Assembly (NCBI RefSeq): GCF_050003625.1
Contig: NC_134401.1
Span: forward strand, 97,814,852 to 97,878,851
From: Haematobia irritans
Lineage: Eukaryota; Arthropoda; Insecta; Diptera; Muscidae
Direction of reading: 5' to 3'
Length of the DNA stretch: 64,000 nucleotides
This document shows, in pieces, positions 9,490 through 20,021 of this stretch; position 1 is the first letter of the stretch; each line of letters opens with the position of its first letter. The translations under genes were made by a program, and so were the position numbers. The notes below the pieces were generated by a model, which ran no database searches, was not told where the DNA came from, and saw only the letters and a program-made list of their open reading frames with translations.

Positions 9490-9755
9490 CTGAAAACTCT
9501 TTAAGATCCTACAGACCCATAAGTTTGCTCCTTATATTGTCAAAGGCATTTGAAAAGTTTGTGCAAAAGAGACTAGTGCCCAAATTGGGAGAGCTCAATA
9601 TTATATATGGTCACCAGTTCGCGTTCAGAGAAGGACAGGTAACATCTGACCAAACCATTAGAGATTGTTTGGAGAAAAAAGAGTATTGTTCGTCCATTTT
9701 CTTAGATATTAAACAGACATGTGACAAACTCTGTCATAATGGACTATTTACAAGT
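9490..9755 (+). pseudogene. Degenerate LINE reverse-transcriptase fragment (jockey-like)
   Basis: Around 9504 onward the + strand reads SYRPISLLLILSKAFEK, then KRLVPKLGELNIIYGHQFAF, then FLDIKQTCDKLCHNGL. These are the RT blocks normally written YRPISLLP..SK.FEK, HQFGFR and FLDI..AFDKVWH. The Gly of FGFR and the AFD of the catalytic block are altered (FAFRE, TCDKL), and homology stops soon after 9752. About 85 codons of RT fingers/palm remain; YADD is absent. It is an old LINE relic with no function expected. Confidence 0.75.
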
Positions 9756-9766
9756 CATTTCATAAA

Positions 9767-10965
9767 CTACCCAACGTTCCCTATAAATTCCAAGTAAATC
9801 GGTGAAGATTAGAATTTTCACTATTACACTCTCCCTACCAGATATCGAAATGTAGCCTGTATTAATTTAATAACCTTCTCTCACGTTCCCTGCAAATTTC
9901 AAGTAAATTGGAGAAGTCTATTTTTTTAAAGGGGCTACCCCTTTCCCCGATCAAATATGGAAAAAATAAAGATGTGGACATCACCCTCAATATTCCCTTA
10001 AAATATCAAGAAAATCTGGGAACTTTTCTTCATGTTTCAAAGTGTGGAGCAAGGTCCCCTCACCGTCCAAATATCCAAAAATTAGACTCACCATAATGAT
10101 TTCATAACCTCCCCCGCCCTTTGTAACTTTCAAGTAAATTTGAGAATGTTGGTTTTTTCAATATACTTAAAAAAAATTCGGTGTAAGGTTGCCCTTCCCT
10201 ACCAAATATCAAAATTTCAAGCAATTCGGAGAACGGGAGCCACCGTGGTGCAATGGTTAGCATGCCCGCCTTGAATACACAAGGGCGTGGGTTCGATTCC
10301 TGCTTCGACCGAACACCAACAAGTTTTTCAGCGGTGGATTATCCCACCTCAGTAATGCTGGTGACATTTCTGAGGGTTTCAAAGCTTCTCTAAGTGGTTT
10401 CATTGCAATGTGGAACGCCGTTCGGACTCGGCTATAAAAAGGAGGTCCGTTGTCATTGAGCTTAACATGGAATCGGGCAGCACTCAGTGATAAGAGAGAA
10501 GTTCACCAATGTGGACTGAATAGTCTAAGTGAGCCTGATACATCGGGCTGCCACCTAACCTAACCTAACCTAAATCGGAGAACATAAGCCCAATTGCAAT
10601 ACAATGTTTTCACTGTATGTACTTAAGAAAAAATCGAGCACAGCAGAGGCCCCCCTTCCCCGAACAAATATTAAAAAATTAGGTAGCCCATATTAATTTG
10701 ATTGCGATTCTATGATTCTATGTAAATTTATAGTAAATCCGAATATTTTAGCTTTTTCACTGTAGCGTAAAAAAAAGTCGGACAAAGAGAAGGTCTTCCT
10801 GTCCGACCAAATATTGGACAGGATCCAAATAAATTAACGGATCTTTGTCGAGACGCCCCTTTAAAGCTTCACTGAAAATTTCAAGCAAATCGGTGAACTT
10901 TCGACCAATTTTAAAAAAAGCCAGGCAAGGGGGAGGTTCCTCTCCTTGAGGGGGTCTTACCACGG
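9767..10965. repeat. Degenerate repeat with AAATTTCAAGTAAATCGGAGAA-like units, split by a SINE
   Basis: Irregular units recur every ~130-200 bp with TTCAAGTAAATCGG-like, CCCCTTCCCCGA(T/C)CAAATAT-like and GCCCATATTAATTTGATT-like pieces. The pieces are too diverged to fix a unit length by eye. The SINE at 10235-10574 lies within it. No gene is present. Confidence 0.5.
10226..10583 (+). mobile_element. Full-length tRNA-derived SINE with TSD
   Basis: The element itself is 10235-10574 (340 bp). The head GGAGCCACCGTGGTGCAATGG carries box A, and GGTTCGATTCC at ~10289-10299 is box B. The body includes GAACGCCGTTCGGACTCGGC and GAATCGGGCAGCACTCAGTG. The 3' part TGGACTGAATAGTCTAAGTG runs to a (CCTAA)n tail. 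TCGGAGAAC flanks it at 10226-10234 and 10575-10583. The 3' ~75 bp match the end of the LINE at 23192-23749, whose enzymes probably mobilise it. Confidence 0.9.
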
Positions 10966-12472
10966 TTGCTACAGGAGCCAAAAATAATCTACCAAAATTT
11001 GGAGAAAAAACTACCAAACAAAAAAATCTTATTTGGTCAAAATTGTATTTCTTTAGAAAATTTTGTAAACATTTTAATTACATTGAATATTTTGTGAAAA
11101 TTTTAATTCTCAAACATTTTTTGTCATATTTTTATTTTTGTCAAATTTTGTCAAAATTTTATTTCTATAGAAAGTTTTATTAAAATTTTATTTCTAAAGA
11201 AAATTTTGTTAAAATTTTATTTCTAATGAAAATTTTATCAAAACTTTATTTCTATTTTTATGTCAATAGAAACTTTGGTCGAAATTTTATTTCTATAGAA
11301 AGTTTTATTTCTATAGAAAATTTTGTCAAAATTTTATTTCTATAGAAAATTTTGTCAAAATTTCATTTCTATAGAAAATTTTGCAAACATTTTATTTACA
11401 TTGAATATTTTGTGAAAGTTTTAATTCTCAAACAATTTTTTGTCATATTTTTTTTATTTCTATATAAAATTTTGTCAAAATTTTATTTCTATAGAAAATT
11501 TTATTAAAATTCTATTTCTAAAGAAAATTTTGTAAAAATTTTATTTCCAATGAAAATTTTATCTACAACTTTGTCAAAATTTTATTTCTATAAAGAATTT
11601 TGTCAAAAGTTTATGTCTATAGAAACTTTTGTCGAAATTTTATTTCTATAGAAAATTGTATTTCTATAGAAAATTTTATTTCTATATAAAATTTTGTCAA
11701 AATTTTATTTCTATAGAAAATTTTATTAAAATTTCATTTCTAAAGAAAATTTTGTCAAAATTTTATTTCTTATGAAAATTTTATTAAAACTTTATTTCTA
11801 CCTAAAATTTTGTCAAAATTTTATTTCTATAAAGAATTTTGTCAAAATTTTATGTCTATAGAAGCTTTTGTCGAAATTTTATTTCTATAGAAAATTTTAT
11901 TTCATTATAAAATTTTTTAAAAATTTTATTTCTATAGAAAATTTTGTCAAAATTTCATTTCTATAGAAAATTTTGTCAAAATTTTATTTCTATGGAGAAT
12001 TTTGCCAAAAGTTTATTTCCATAGAAAAGTTTTTGTCACAATTTTATTGCTATAGAAAAATTTGTCAAAGTGATATATCTTTTGAAAATTTTGTCAAAAT
12101 TTTATATCTATTGAAAATTTTGACAAAATTTTATATCTATAAAAACTTTTGGCAAAATTTTGTTTCTATAGAAATTTTTGTCAAAATTTAATTTCCATAG
12201 AAATATTTTTGTCACAATTTTATTGCTATAGAAAATTTTGTCAAAATTTTATATCTATTAAAAATTTTGTCAACATTTTATACCTATTAAAAATTTTGTC
12301 AAAATTTTGTTTCTATAAAAACTTTTGTCAAGATTTTATTTATATAGAAATATTTTTGTCACAATTTTATTGCTATAGAAAATTTTGTAAAAATTTTATA
12401 TCTTTAAAAACTTTGTCAAAATTTTATACTCGTATCTATCGGAAATTTTACCAAAATTTTATTTCAATAGAA
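10966..12472. repeat. 29-bp minisatellite array, reverse orientation, with conserved cap
   Basis: After the cap (ACCACGGTTGCTACAGGAGCC and AAAAATAATCTACCAAAA) come dozens of ~29-bp units built from TTTCTATAGAAAATTTTGTC and AAAATTTTA, with point changes and small indels. The unit contains the palindrome TTCTATAGAA and AAAATTTT blocks ~11 bp apart. The array ends where mariner copy 2 has inserted (TA at 12473-12474). Confidence 0.9.
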
Positions 12473-13380
12473 TAACAGGTTGGCTGATAAGTCCCCGGTC
12501 TAACAAAGAAATTCACATTTTTTTTTTGTCAAAATTCGTTTTTATTATTCAACATAGTTCCCTTTAAGATCGATACAACGATTATAATGACCATCCATTT
12601 TTTGATACCATTTTGGTAGTACTCCTTCGGTTTTGCCTCAAAATAGGCCTCAGTTTCGGCGATCACCTCTTCATTGCAGCCAAATGTATTCCCTGCGAGC
12701 ATCCTTTTGAGGTCTGAGAACAAGAAAAAGTCGCTGGGGGCCAGATCTGGAGAATACGGTGGGTGGGGAAGCAATTCGAAGCCCAATTCATGAATTTTTG
12801 CCATCGTTCTCAATAACTTGTGGCACGGTGCGTTGTCTTGGTAGAACAACACTTTTTTCTCCTTCATATGGGGCTGTTTTGCCGCGATTTCGACCTTCAA
12901 ACGCTCCAATAACGCCATATAATAGTCAATGCTGATGGTTTTTCCCTTCTCAAGATAATCGATAAAAATTATTCCATGCGCATCCCAAAAAAACAGAAGC
13001 CATTACTTTGCCAGCGGACTTTTGAGTTTTTCCATGCTTCGGAGACGGTTCACCGGTCGCTGTCCACTCAGCCGACTGTCGATTGGACTCAGTAGTGTAG
13101 TGATGGAGCCATGTTTTATCCATTGTCACATATCGACGGAAAAACTCGGGTGTATTACGAGTTAACATCTGCAAACACCGCTCTGAATCATCAACACGTT
13201 GTTGTTTTTGGTCAAATGTGAGCTCGCGCGGCACCCATTTTGCACATCCAAATATTGATTAATGATATGACCAACACGTTCCTTTCATATCTTTAAGGCC
13301 TCTGCTATCTCGACCAACTTCATTTTACGGTTATTCAAAATCACTTTGTGGATTTTTTTGATGTTTTCATCGGTAACCAT
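12473..13380 (-). mobile_element. Himar1-type mariner, 5'-part deleted
   Basis: The left terminal repeat (ACAGGTTGGCTGATAAGTCC from 12475, preceded by TA) is intact. Homology to the copy at 5558-8328 stops after GGTAACCA at ~13380, so the opposite terminal repeat and ~330 bp of transposase N-terminus are missing. Lacking one end, it is immobile. Confidence 0.92.
12540..13380 (-). pseudogene. Truncated Himar1-type mariner transposase
   Basis: On the minus strand two open pieces remain, 13234-12950 (PRELTFDQKQQR, YVTMDKTWLHHYT) and 12918-12529 (ALLERLKVEIAAK, YQDNAPCHK, PYSPDLAPSDFFLF). They are separated by a frameshift near 12950-12985, and another shift near 12600 garbles the C-terminus (MVIIIVVSILKG). 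All three catalytic aspartates survive, but the residue after the first is Lys instead of Glu (MDKTW versus MDETW) and His of HQDN is Tyr. The start codon, DNA-binding domain and one terminal repeat are gone. A dead copy, diverged independently from the one at 5.6-8.2 kb. Confidence 0.92.
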
Positions 13381-13860
13381 GTTGAAATGTTTATTATTTT
13401 CCATTTCCCTAAAAATAGGAAATAGTCACAATGTTTCGAAAATGAAAAAAAGTTCCAACTTTACCTTGATACCCTCATAAGATTTTTGTTTTTAGAAAAT
13501 ATGAATAGTTATTACCATTGGCACCATTACTCGAATACCCATTCTCATGATATTTACCTTTGTCACAGCGACATCATTGAAGTACCCGTACAAGCAACAT
13601 CCTTAATGGACACAATATCCTGTCGCATTACCTCATTGTTGACCTCTTATTAAGGTGGTTACAAACATTTTTGTCATCTTTCCTCATTCTGCTGTTAATG
13701 TTCATGGTTGGTTTCCTTTGGTTTATTGTTTGATTTGTGTTGCAGCCACGATGTTGGTTCCTCGAAATTGTTTGCCTTTTCATGTTTACCTCTAGTGCTT
13801 GTTTTCTTTTTCCGGTTTTCTAATTTTTGTCTTGCTTTTTTTTCTATTTTTATATTCTAG
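13381..13860. other. Apparently single-copy intron sequence with splice acceptor tract
   Basis: No repeat family recognised. The last ~50 bp are strongly pyrimidine-rich (TTTTTGTCTTGCTTTTTTTT, then CTATTTTTATATTCTAG) and end in AG at 13859-13860, the acceptor of the first visible receptor exon. Earlier exons of the gene must lie upstream, inside or before this window; I could not find them. Confidence 0.55.
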
Positions 13861-14017
13861 CATAAAGTTAATGGCGAATCGAGTAATATATCCATGAATA
13901 TGCTATCCTGTCCTGTGTCCTTTGACTCGGTACTCTGTTGGCCACGAACACCATCAGGATCATGGGCGGTCTTGCCATGTTTTGAGGAATTCAAAGGAGT
14001 CCATTATGATAGCACAC
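13861..14017 (+). CDS. Dh44-R2: DH44-type diuretic hormone receptor, exon coding the hormone-binding ectodomain
   Basis: 157-bp exon bounded by TTCTAG|CAT and AC|GTAAGT. It enters in phase 0 and leaves after one base of a codon. It encodes 52 residues containing the class B GPCR hormone-receptor motif: SCPVSFDSVLCWPRTPSGSW, followed by AVLPCFEEFKGVHYD. The FD...LCWP...G...LPC pattern is diagnostic of secretin-family receptors, and the FKGVHYD block is typical of insect DH44 (CRF-like) receptors. An N-glycosylation sequon (NIS) lies at 13885-13893. The donated base C joins AG of the exon at 49763 to make Gln and continue QNATRYCF. The ectodomain binds peptide hormone outside the cell; signalling is through Gs/cAMP in the family. 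Assignment to the R2 paralogue rests on recalled similarity in the TM3 exon and is less sure than the family. Confidence 0.88.
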
Positions 14018-14228
14018 GTAAGTTACCATAGCATTTGTGAAATGACCATTTATGATGAGTGTGTCAACGCAACTTTTAAGTTTAAGTTTTTCCACCTACA
14101 GTGGATAATGGATTTAAAGAAAATTTAACAAAGTCTTTTTATAGTTTTAAAATATTTTTATTGAAAAAAATTTTAATTTGATATTTTCATTCTGTCTCAA
14201 ACTATTGTAAAATTAACCAAATTATCTT
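14018..14228. other. Start of the ~35.7-kb receptor intron
   Basis: GTAAGT donor at 14018-14023 followed by AT-rich intron. This intron runs to 49762 and holds all elements between, including both 29-bp array regions, the ITmD37E transposon and the large inverted repeat. Confidence 0.7.
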
Positions 14229-14665
14229 ACGAGGGTTGCCTTTTATAACCCTAGTGTTGCACAATCTGCCAAGTGACAGCTCTATCGTAAAGCTTGACAT
14301 TTTTGAGCTTATACGTACTCAGACCGTTTTGTCATGCGAGCGCTATTTGTGTTGTTTACAGCAACTTAAAAATTCATTTCGCCCAAAAATCATAATCGAA
14401 CTAAATCGTGAATATTTTCGTGCGATTATTCAACAACAGTGCGTCGATGAATTTAATTGAATTTTTGGCGGTGAAGCTCTGTAAAAGAATAGAGTTTATC
14501 GTTGGTATAGTGAATTCAATCGAGGTTGTAGTTCCCTTCAAGACGAATTTTGAGAAGGTCGTTCAAAATTAGTTGTTGTTCCAGAAGCCACTGATCCCGT
14601 GCGCCGTAAAAAAATTGTTCGTGTTGGATGCCACATAAAATAACATAATTTATCGTCACGCCTGC
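14229..14665 (+). pseudogene. Relic of a second mariner lineage (N-terminal transposase)
   Basis: From about 14380 the + strand reads IIELNREYFRAIIQQQCVDE FN, then after stops and shifts EALKE, VVVPF and VRRKKIVRV-like pieces (at ~14475-14625 in other frames). This resembles the N-terminus of mariner transposases of the type that begin with LNREHFRAII and continue CIDEL...VVVPE. It is different from the irritans type found twice elsewhere in the window. The sequence just upstream (CGAGGGTTGCCTTTTATAAC at ~14230) could be the remains of a terminal repeat. The catalytic region is missing. Many stops and frameshifts show an old insertion. Confidence 0.6.
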
Positions 14666-14859
14666 TACTAATGCCTATTGAGAGTTTTTCACAAAACAAC
14701 GACAGACTAAACGCAAGCAAAATAAAGTAGAAAATGACATATAACTCGGAGGCAGGATTTTCCTCAGTTTTGTTCAGTTGCAAGCAAGATGACTACTTAC
14801 ATCTTACATACATAATTTGTAAATCGTTCAAAAAACCAGGCTCGTAGAGATAAAATTTT

Positions 14860-17800
14860 GATAAATAAAATTTTGACAAATTTTTCTATAGAAAAAAAAT
14901 TTTGACCAAATTTTCTATAGAAATAAAATTTTGACAAAATTTTCTATGGAAATAAAATTTTGACAAATTTTTCTATAGAAATAAAATTTTGACAAAATTT
15001 TCTATAGAAATAAAATTTTGACAAAATTTTCTACAGAAATAGAATTTTGACAAAATTTTCTATAGAAATAAAATTTTGACAACATTTTCTATAGATATAA
15101 AATTGTGACAAAATTTTTTATAGAAATAAAATTTTTACAAAAATTTCTCTAGAAATAAAATTTTGATAAAAATTTCTATACAAATAAAATTTTGACAAAA
15201 TTTTCAATAGAAAAAAAATTTAACAAAATTTTCTATAGAAATACATTTTTGGCAAAATTTTCTATAGAAATAAAATTTAGACAAAATTTTCTATAGAAAT
15301 AAAATTTTGATAAAATTTTGTATAGAAATAGAATTTTGACAAAATTTTCTATAGAAATAAAATTTTGAAAAAATTTTATATAAAAATAAATTTTGACAAA
15401 ATTTTCTATAGCAATAAATTTTGACAAAATTTTCTATAGAAATAAATTTTTGGCAAAATTTTCTACAGAAATAAAATTTTGACAAAATTTTCTATAGAAA
15501 TAAAATTTTGACTAAATTCTCTATAGAAATAAAATTTTGACAAAATTTTTCTATAGAAATAAATTTTTGACAAAATTTTTCTATAGAAATAAAATTTTGA
15601 CAAAAGTTTCTATAGAAATAAAATTTTGACAACATTCTCTATAGAAATAGAATTTTGACAATATTTTCTATAGAAATAGAATTTTGACAAAATTTTCTAT
15701 AGAAATAAAATTGTGACAAAATTTTCTACAGAAATAGAATTTTGACTAAATTTTCTATAGAAATAAAAATTTGATAAAATTTCTTATAGAAATAAAATTT
15801 TGACAAAATTTTCTATAGAAATTTTGACAAAATTTTCTATAGAATAAAATTTTGACTAAATTTTTTATAGAAATAAAATGTTGACAAATAGAATTTTGAC
15901 AATATTTTCTATAGAAATAGAATTTTGACAAAATTTTCTATAGAAATAAAATTTTGACAAAATTTTCTATAAAAATAAAATTTTGACAAAATTTTCTATA
16001 GGAATACAATTTTGACAACATTTTCTATAGAAATTAATTTTGACAAAATTTTCTATACAAATAAAATTTTGACAAAATTTCTTATAGAAATAATATGTTG
16101 ACAAAATCTTCTATAGAAAAAAATTTTGACAAAATTTGCTATAGAAATAAAATTTTGACAAAATTTTTTATAGAAATAAAATGCTAACTAAATTTTCTAT
16201 AGAAATTAAATTTTGACAACATTTTCTACAGAAATAAAATTTTGACAAAATTTTCTATAGAAATAGAATTTTGACAAGATTTTCTATAGAAATAAAATTT
16301 TGACAAAATTTTCTACAGAAATAGAATTTTGACTAAATTTTCTATAGAAATAAAAATTTGATAAAATTTCTTATAGAAATAAAATTTTGACAAAATTTTC
16401 TATAGAAATTTTGACAAAATTTTCTATAGAATAAAATTTTGACTAAATTTTTTATAGAAATAAAATGTTGACAAAATTTTCTATAGAAATAAAATTTTGA
16501 CAAAATTTTCTGTAGAAATAAAATTTTGACAAAATTTTCTATAGAAATAGAATTTTGACAATATTTTCTATAGAAATAGAATTTTGACAAAATTTTCTAT
16601 AGAAATAAAATTTTGACAAAATTTTCTATAGAATAAAATTTTGAAAAAATTTTCTATAGAAATAAAATTTTGACAAAATTTTCTATAGAAATAAAATTTT
16701 GACAACATTTTCTACAGAAATAAAATTTTGACAAAATTTTCTATAGAAATAAAATTTTGACAATATTTTCTATAGAAATAAAATTTAGACAAAATTTTCT
16801 ATAGAAATAAAATTTAGACAAAATTTTCTATAGAAATAAAATTTTGACAAAATTTTCTTTAGAAATAAAATTTTGAAAAAATTTTATATAGAAATAAATT
16901 TTGACAAATTTTTCTATAGCAAAAAATTTTCACAAAATTTTCTATAAAAATAAATGTTTGGCAAAATTTTCTATAGAAATAAAATTTTGACTAAATTCTC
17001 TATAGAAATAAAATTTTGACAAAATTTTTCTATAGAAATAAATTTTTGACAAAATTTTTCTATAGAAATAAAATTTTGAAAAAATTTTTCTATAGAAATA
17101 AATTTTTGACAAAATTTTTCTATAGAAATAAAATTTTGACAAAAGTTTCTATAGAAATAAAATTTTGACAAATAGAATTTTGACAATATTTTCTATAGAA
17201 ATAGAATTTTGACAAAATTTTCTATAGAAATAAAATTTTGACAAAATTTTCTATAAAAATAAAATTTTGACAAAATTTTCTATAGGAATACAATTTTGAC
17301 AACATTTTCTATAGAAATTAATTTTGACAAAATTTTCTATACAAATAAAATTTTGACAAAATTTCTTATAGAAATAATATGTTGACAAAATCTTCTATAG
17401 AAAAAAATTTTGACAAAATTTGCTATAGAAATAAAATTTTGACAAAATTTTTTATAGAAATAAAATGCTAACTAAATTTTCTATAGAAATTAAATTTTGA
17501 CAACATTTTCTACAGAAATAAAATTTTGACAAAATTTTCTATAGAAATAGAATTTTGACAAGATTTTCTATAGAAATAAAATTTTGACAAAATTTTCTAC
17601 AGAAATAGAATTTTGACTAAATTTTCTATAGAAATAAAAATTTGATAAAATTTCTTATAGAAATAAAATTTTGACAAAATTTTCTATAGAAATTTTGACA
17701 AAATTTTCTATAGAATAAAATTTTGACTAAATTTTTTATAGAAATAAAATGTTGACAAAATTTTCTATAGAAATAAAATTTTGACAAAATTTTCTGTAGA

Positions 17801-18450
17801 AATAAAATTTTGACAAAATTTTCTATAGAAATAGAATTTTGACAATATTTTCTATAGAAATAAAATTTTGACAAAATTTTCTATAGAAATAAAATTTTGA
17901 CAAAATTTTCTATAGAATAAAATTTTGAAAAAATTTTCTATAGAAATAAAATTTTGACAAAATTTTCTATAGAAATAAAATTTTGACAACATTTTCTACA
18001 GAAATAAAATTTTGACAAAATTTTCTATAGAAATAAAATTTTGACAATATTTTCTATAGAAATAGAATTTTGACAAAATTTTCTATAGAAATAGAATTTT
18101 GACAAAATTTTCTATAGAACTAAAATTTTTACAAAATTTTGTATAGAAATAAAATTTGGCAAAATTTTCTATAGAATAAAATTTTCTATAGAATAAAATT
18201 TTGACAAAATTTTTTATAGACATAAAATTTTGACAAAATTTCTTACAGAAATAAAATTTTGACAAAATTTTCTGTAGAAATAAAATTTTGAGAAAATTTT
18301 CTATAGAAATAAAATTTTAACAAAATTTTCTATAGAAATAAAAATTAGACAAAATTTTCTATAGAAATAAAATTTTGACAAAATTTTCTATAGAAATAAA
18401 ATTTTGACTAAATTTGCTATAGAAATAAAATTTTTACAAAATTTTCTATA
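14860..18450. repeat. Large 29-bp minisatellite array (~3.6 kb)
   Basis: About 120 units, forward relative to the palindrome-containing consensus (ATAAAATTTTGACAAAATTT / TCTATAGAAAT). Unit length is mostly 28-30 bp. It is flanked on the right by TTTGGTAGATTTTTGGTAAA at ~18525, the inverted form of the cap at 10966. A block at ~15885-16790 recurs almost unchanged at ~17169-18074. The protein-like frames that cross the array (MSKFYFYRKFCQNFISIENF...) are by-products of the repeat. Confidence 0.93.
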
Positions 18451-19570
18451 GAATGAAAAAAACATTTTTTTCATACTAAATACAACAATTTAATCAAAAG
18501 TTGCTAAATAATAATTATTTTTAAATTTGGTAGATTTTTGGTAAAATTTTCTTCGAAGATTGGTAGAATATTTTTCAAATATATTCTTCAAAATCTAGAA
18601 ATGCCGCCAATATATTGTCGCCGTAATTTATAGATTTCCCTAAATGATGCATTACTGAGTGCAGAGCAGGATCCATAGTCCAGTTTACTATGGACCCTCT
18701 CTCACACTCGGTTTTTCCTTCAGTGCGGTAAAAGTTTTAGAACTCAATGTCTTGTTATAAAATAGCTGTCTCACTCACTCAATATTCACTCTTTTAAAAA
18801 ATCAAAAGAAACATTGGAATTAAAATCCTGTATAGCACAATTCTTATCCGAATCTTTACTTTTCTAAATATCTTAAAATTATAAAATTTTCGAAAATATT
18901 TTGATTTCAAATGAAAAACTATTTTTATTTGTATCTCATTGCCAGATTGGAGAACTTTGTTTTCCAATGGCCACAATAACCGATTGTTATCTCTTTGCCT
19001 CAATAAATTAATGCAAATATCAGATGTTTGTTTTTGTATTATGATATCTTAAAATGTGTGATTGTTTATTAAAGCGTTAAGCATTATGTGTTAAAATCTC
19101 AAAGTATTTTTCACACTTTTATAGAAAAACCGACGCGCGACTGACCGAGACCAGTGAGCCAGCGATCGAAAGTGGTATCCAAATATTTACTTAGCAAACA
19201 TCATCCGTTCCGTCATTGATAAATACCGGCTAATTCAATTGATAATTTGTAGTAGTACATGTAGAAGAGGTAGTTTTTTTTTTCAATAATAAAGAGCTGG
19301 AGGGGTAACAGTAGCTGGCGGATAAAATGCTATGTTTGTCAATTAATTTAATAAATTGGGTTTTGTAGTAGAGATACACCAAAACTCAAAGAAAAACCAA
19401 GTAAATAAAGGCGAAAGTCGGTAGGGACTGATTCTATAATACCCTACACTACAATCCAAGTCAAAGTTTAACTGTTATATCATTAACCCATTTATTGAAA
19501 CAAAAATCAGCCATAACAAGAGACAACGATGCAAAAATCGTCCAAGCTGAAGACTAAATGGTCTATTCCA
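18451..19570. other. Intron sequence; array cap, otherwise little recognised
   Basis: 18451-18600 carries the inverted cap of the minisatellite element. 19380-19450 (AAACCAAGTAAATAAAGGCG then AAAGTCGGTAGGGACTGA and ATAATACCCTAC) resembles the ends of the DINE-like type seen at 40413. No coding sequence is found. Confidence 0.4.
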
Positions 19571-19576
19571 CGCACT

Positions 19577-19805
19577 GAAAAAACTTGATTTTACACTCAA
19601 AATAGTTTACTTAGATTCAAAGATTTGGTCCCTACTTCTTCTTTGAAATAAACACATTTTTGGGAAGCCTTTCAGCCTTAAAACTATACTCAAAACATCT
19701 TACAAGGATCCAAAGATTTGAAACTTCCTTTCAGGATTTTGGTATTGAGTCCGAACCAAAGATGCAGCTTCCGTAAAATAAAGATTGGTTGCAATCATAA
19801 AATTA
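19577..19805 (+). mobile_element. Fragments of the ACACTGAAAAAA MITE family
   Basis: Two similar pieces with CTCAAAAT...TTACTTAGATTCAAAGATTT and GGATTTTGGTATTGAGTCCG AACCAAAGA resemble the starts of the copies at 61666 and 62967. No far end is recognised. Confidence 0.5.
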
Positions 19806-20021
19806 TTTGATCCAATTTATTATACCATGCGCTACACGGCTCTACGAAATAAGGGAATTTATTCATAATGAAATAAATCCCCATTTCAAATATGAAATAA
19901 CGCCCCAATTGTATACGAATTAACAACCCAATATTTTTTGAAAAGAAGCCAAAACATTCAGAACTTCAGGAATGACTGTGAACAACGGATGCCGCAGTTT
20001 CTGCCAAAACTTTACCCTCCA

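Noticed and set aside
10235..10310. tRNA gene
   Set aside because: Box A and B are present but the cloverleaf is not kept and the sequence continues into the SINE body with TSDs.
10557..10574. Telomeric (TTAGG)n repeats
   Set aside because: Only three to four units, always at the SINE or LINE 3' end with a TSD beyond; these are retroposon tails.
14860..18450. Many 60-80-codon ORFs of the type MSKFYFYRKFCQNFISIENF
   Set aside because: They are translations of the 29-bp minisatellite, in which all frames are Phe/Ile/Lys-rich; no start context or conservation.
14860..18450. CRISPR array
   Set aside because: The units are contiguous without unique spacers and the genome is animal.
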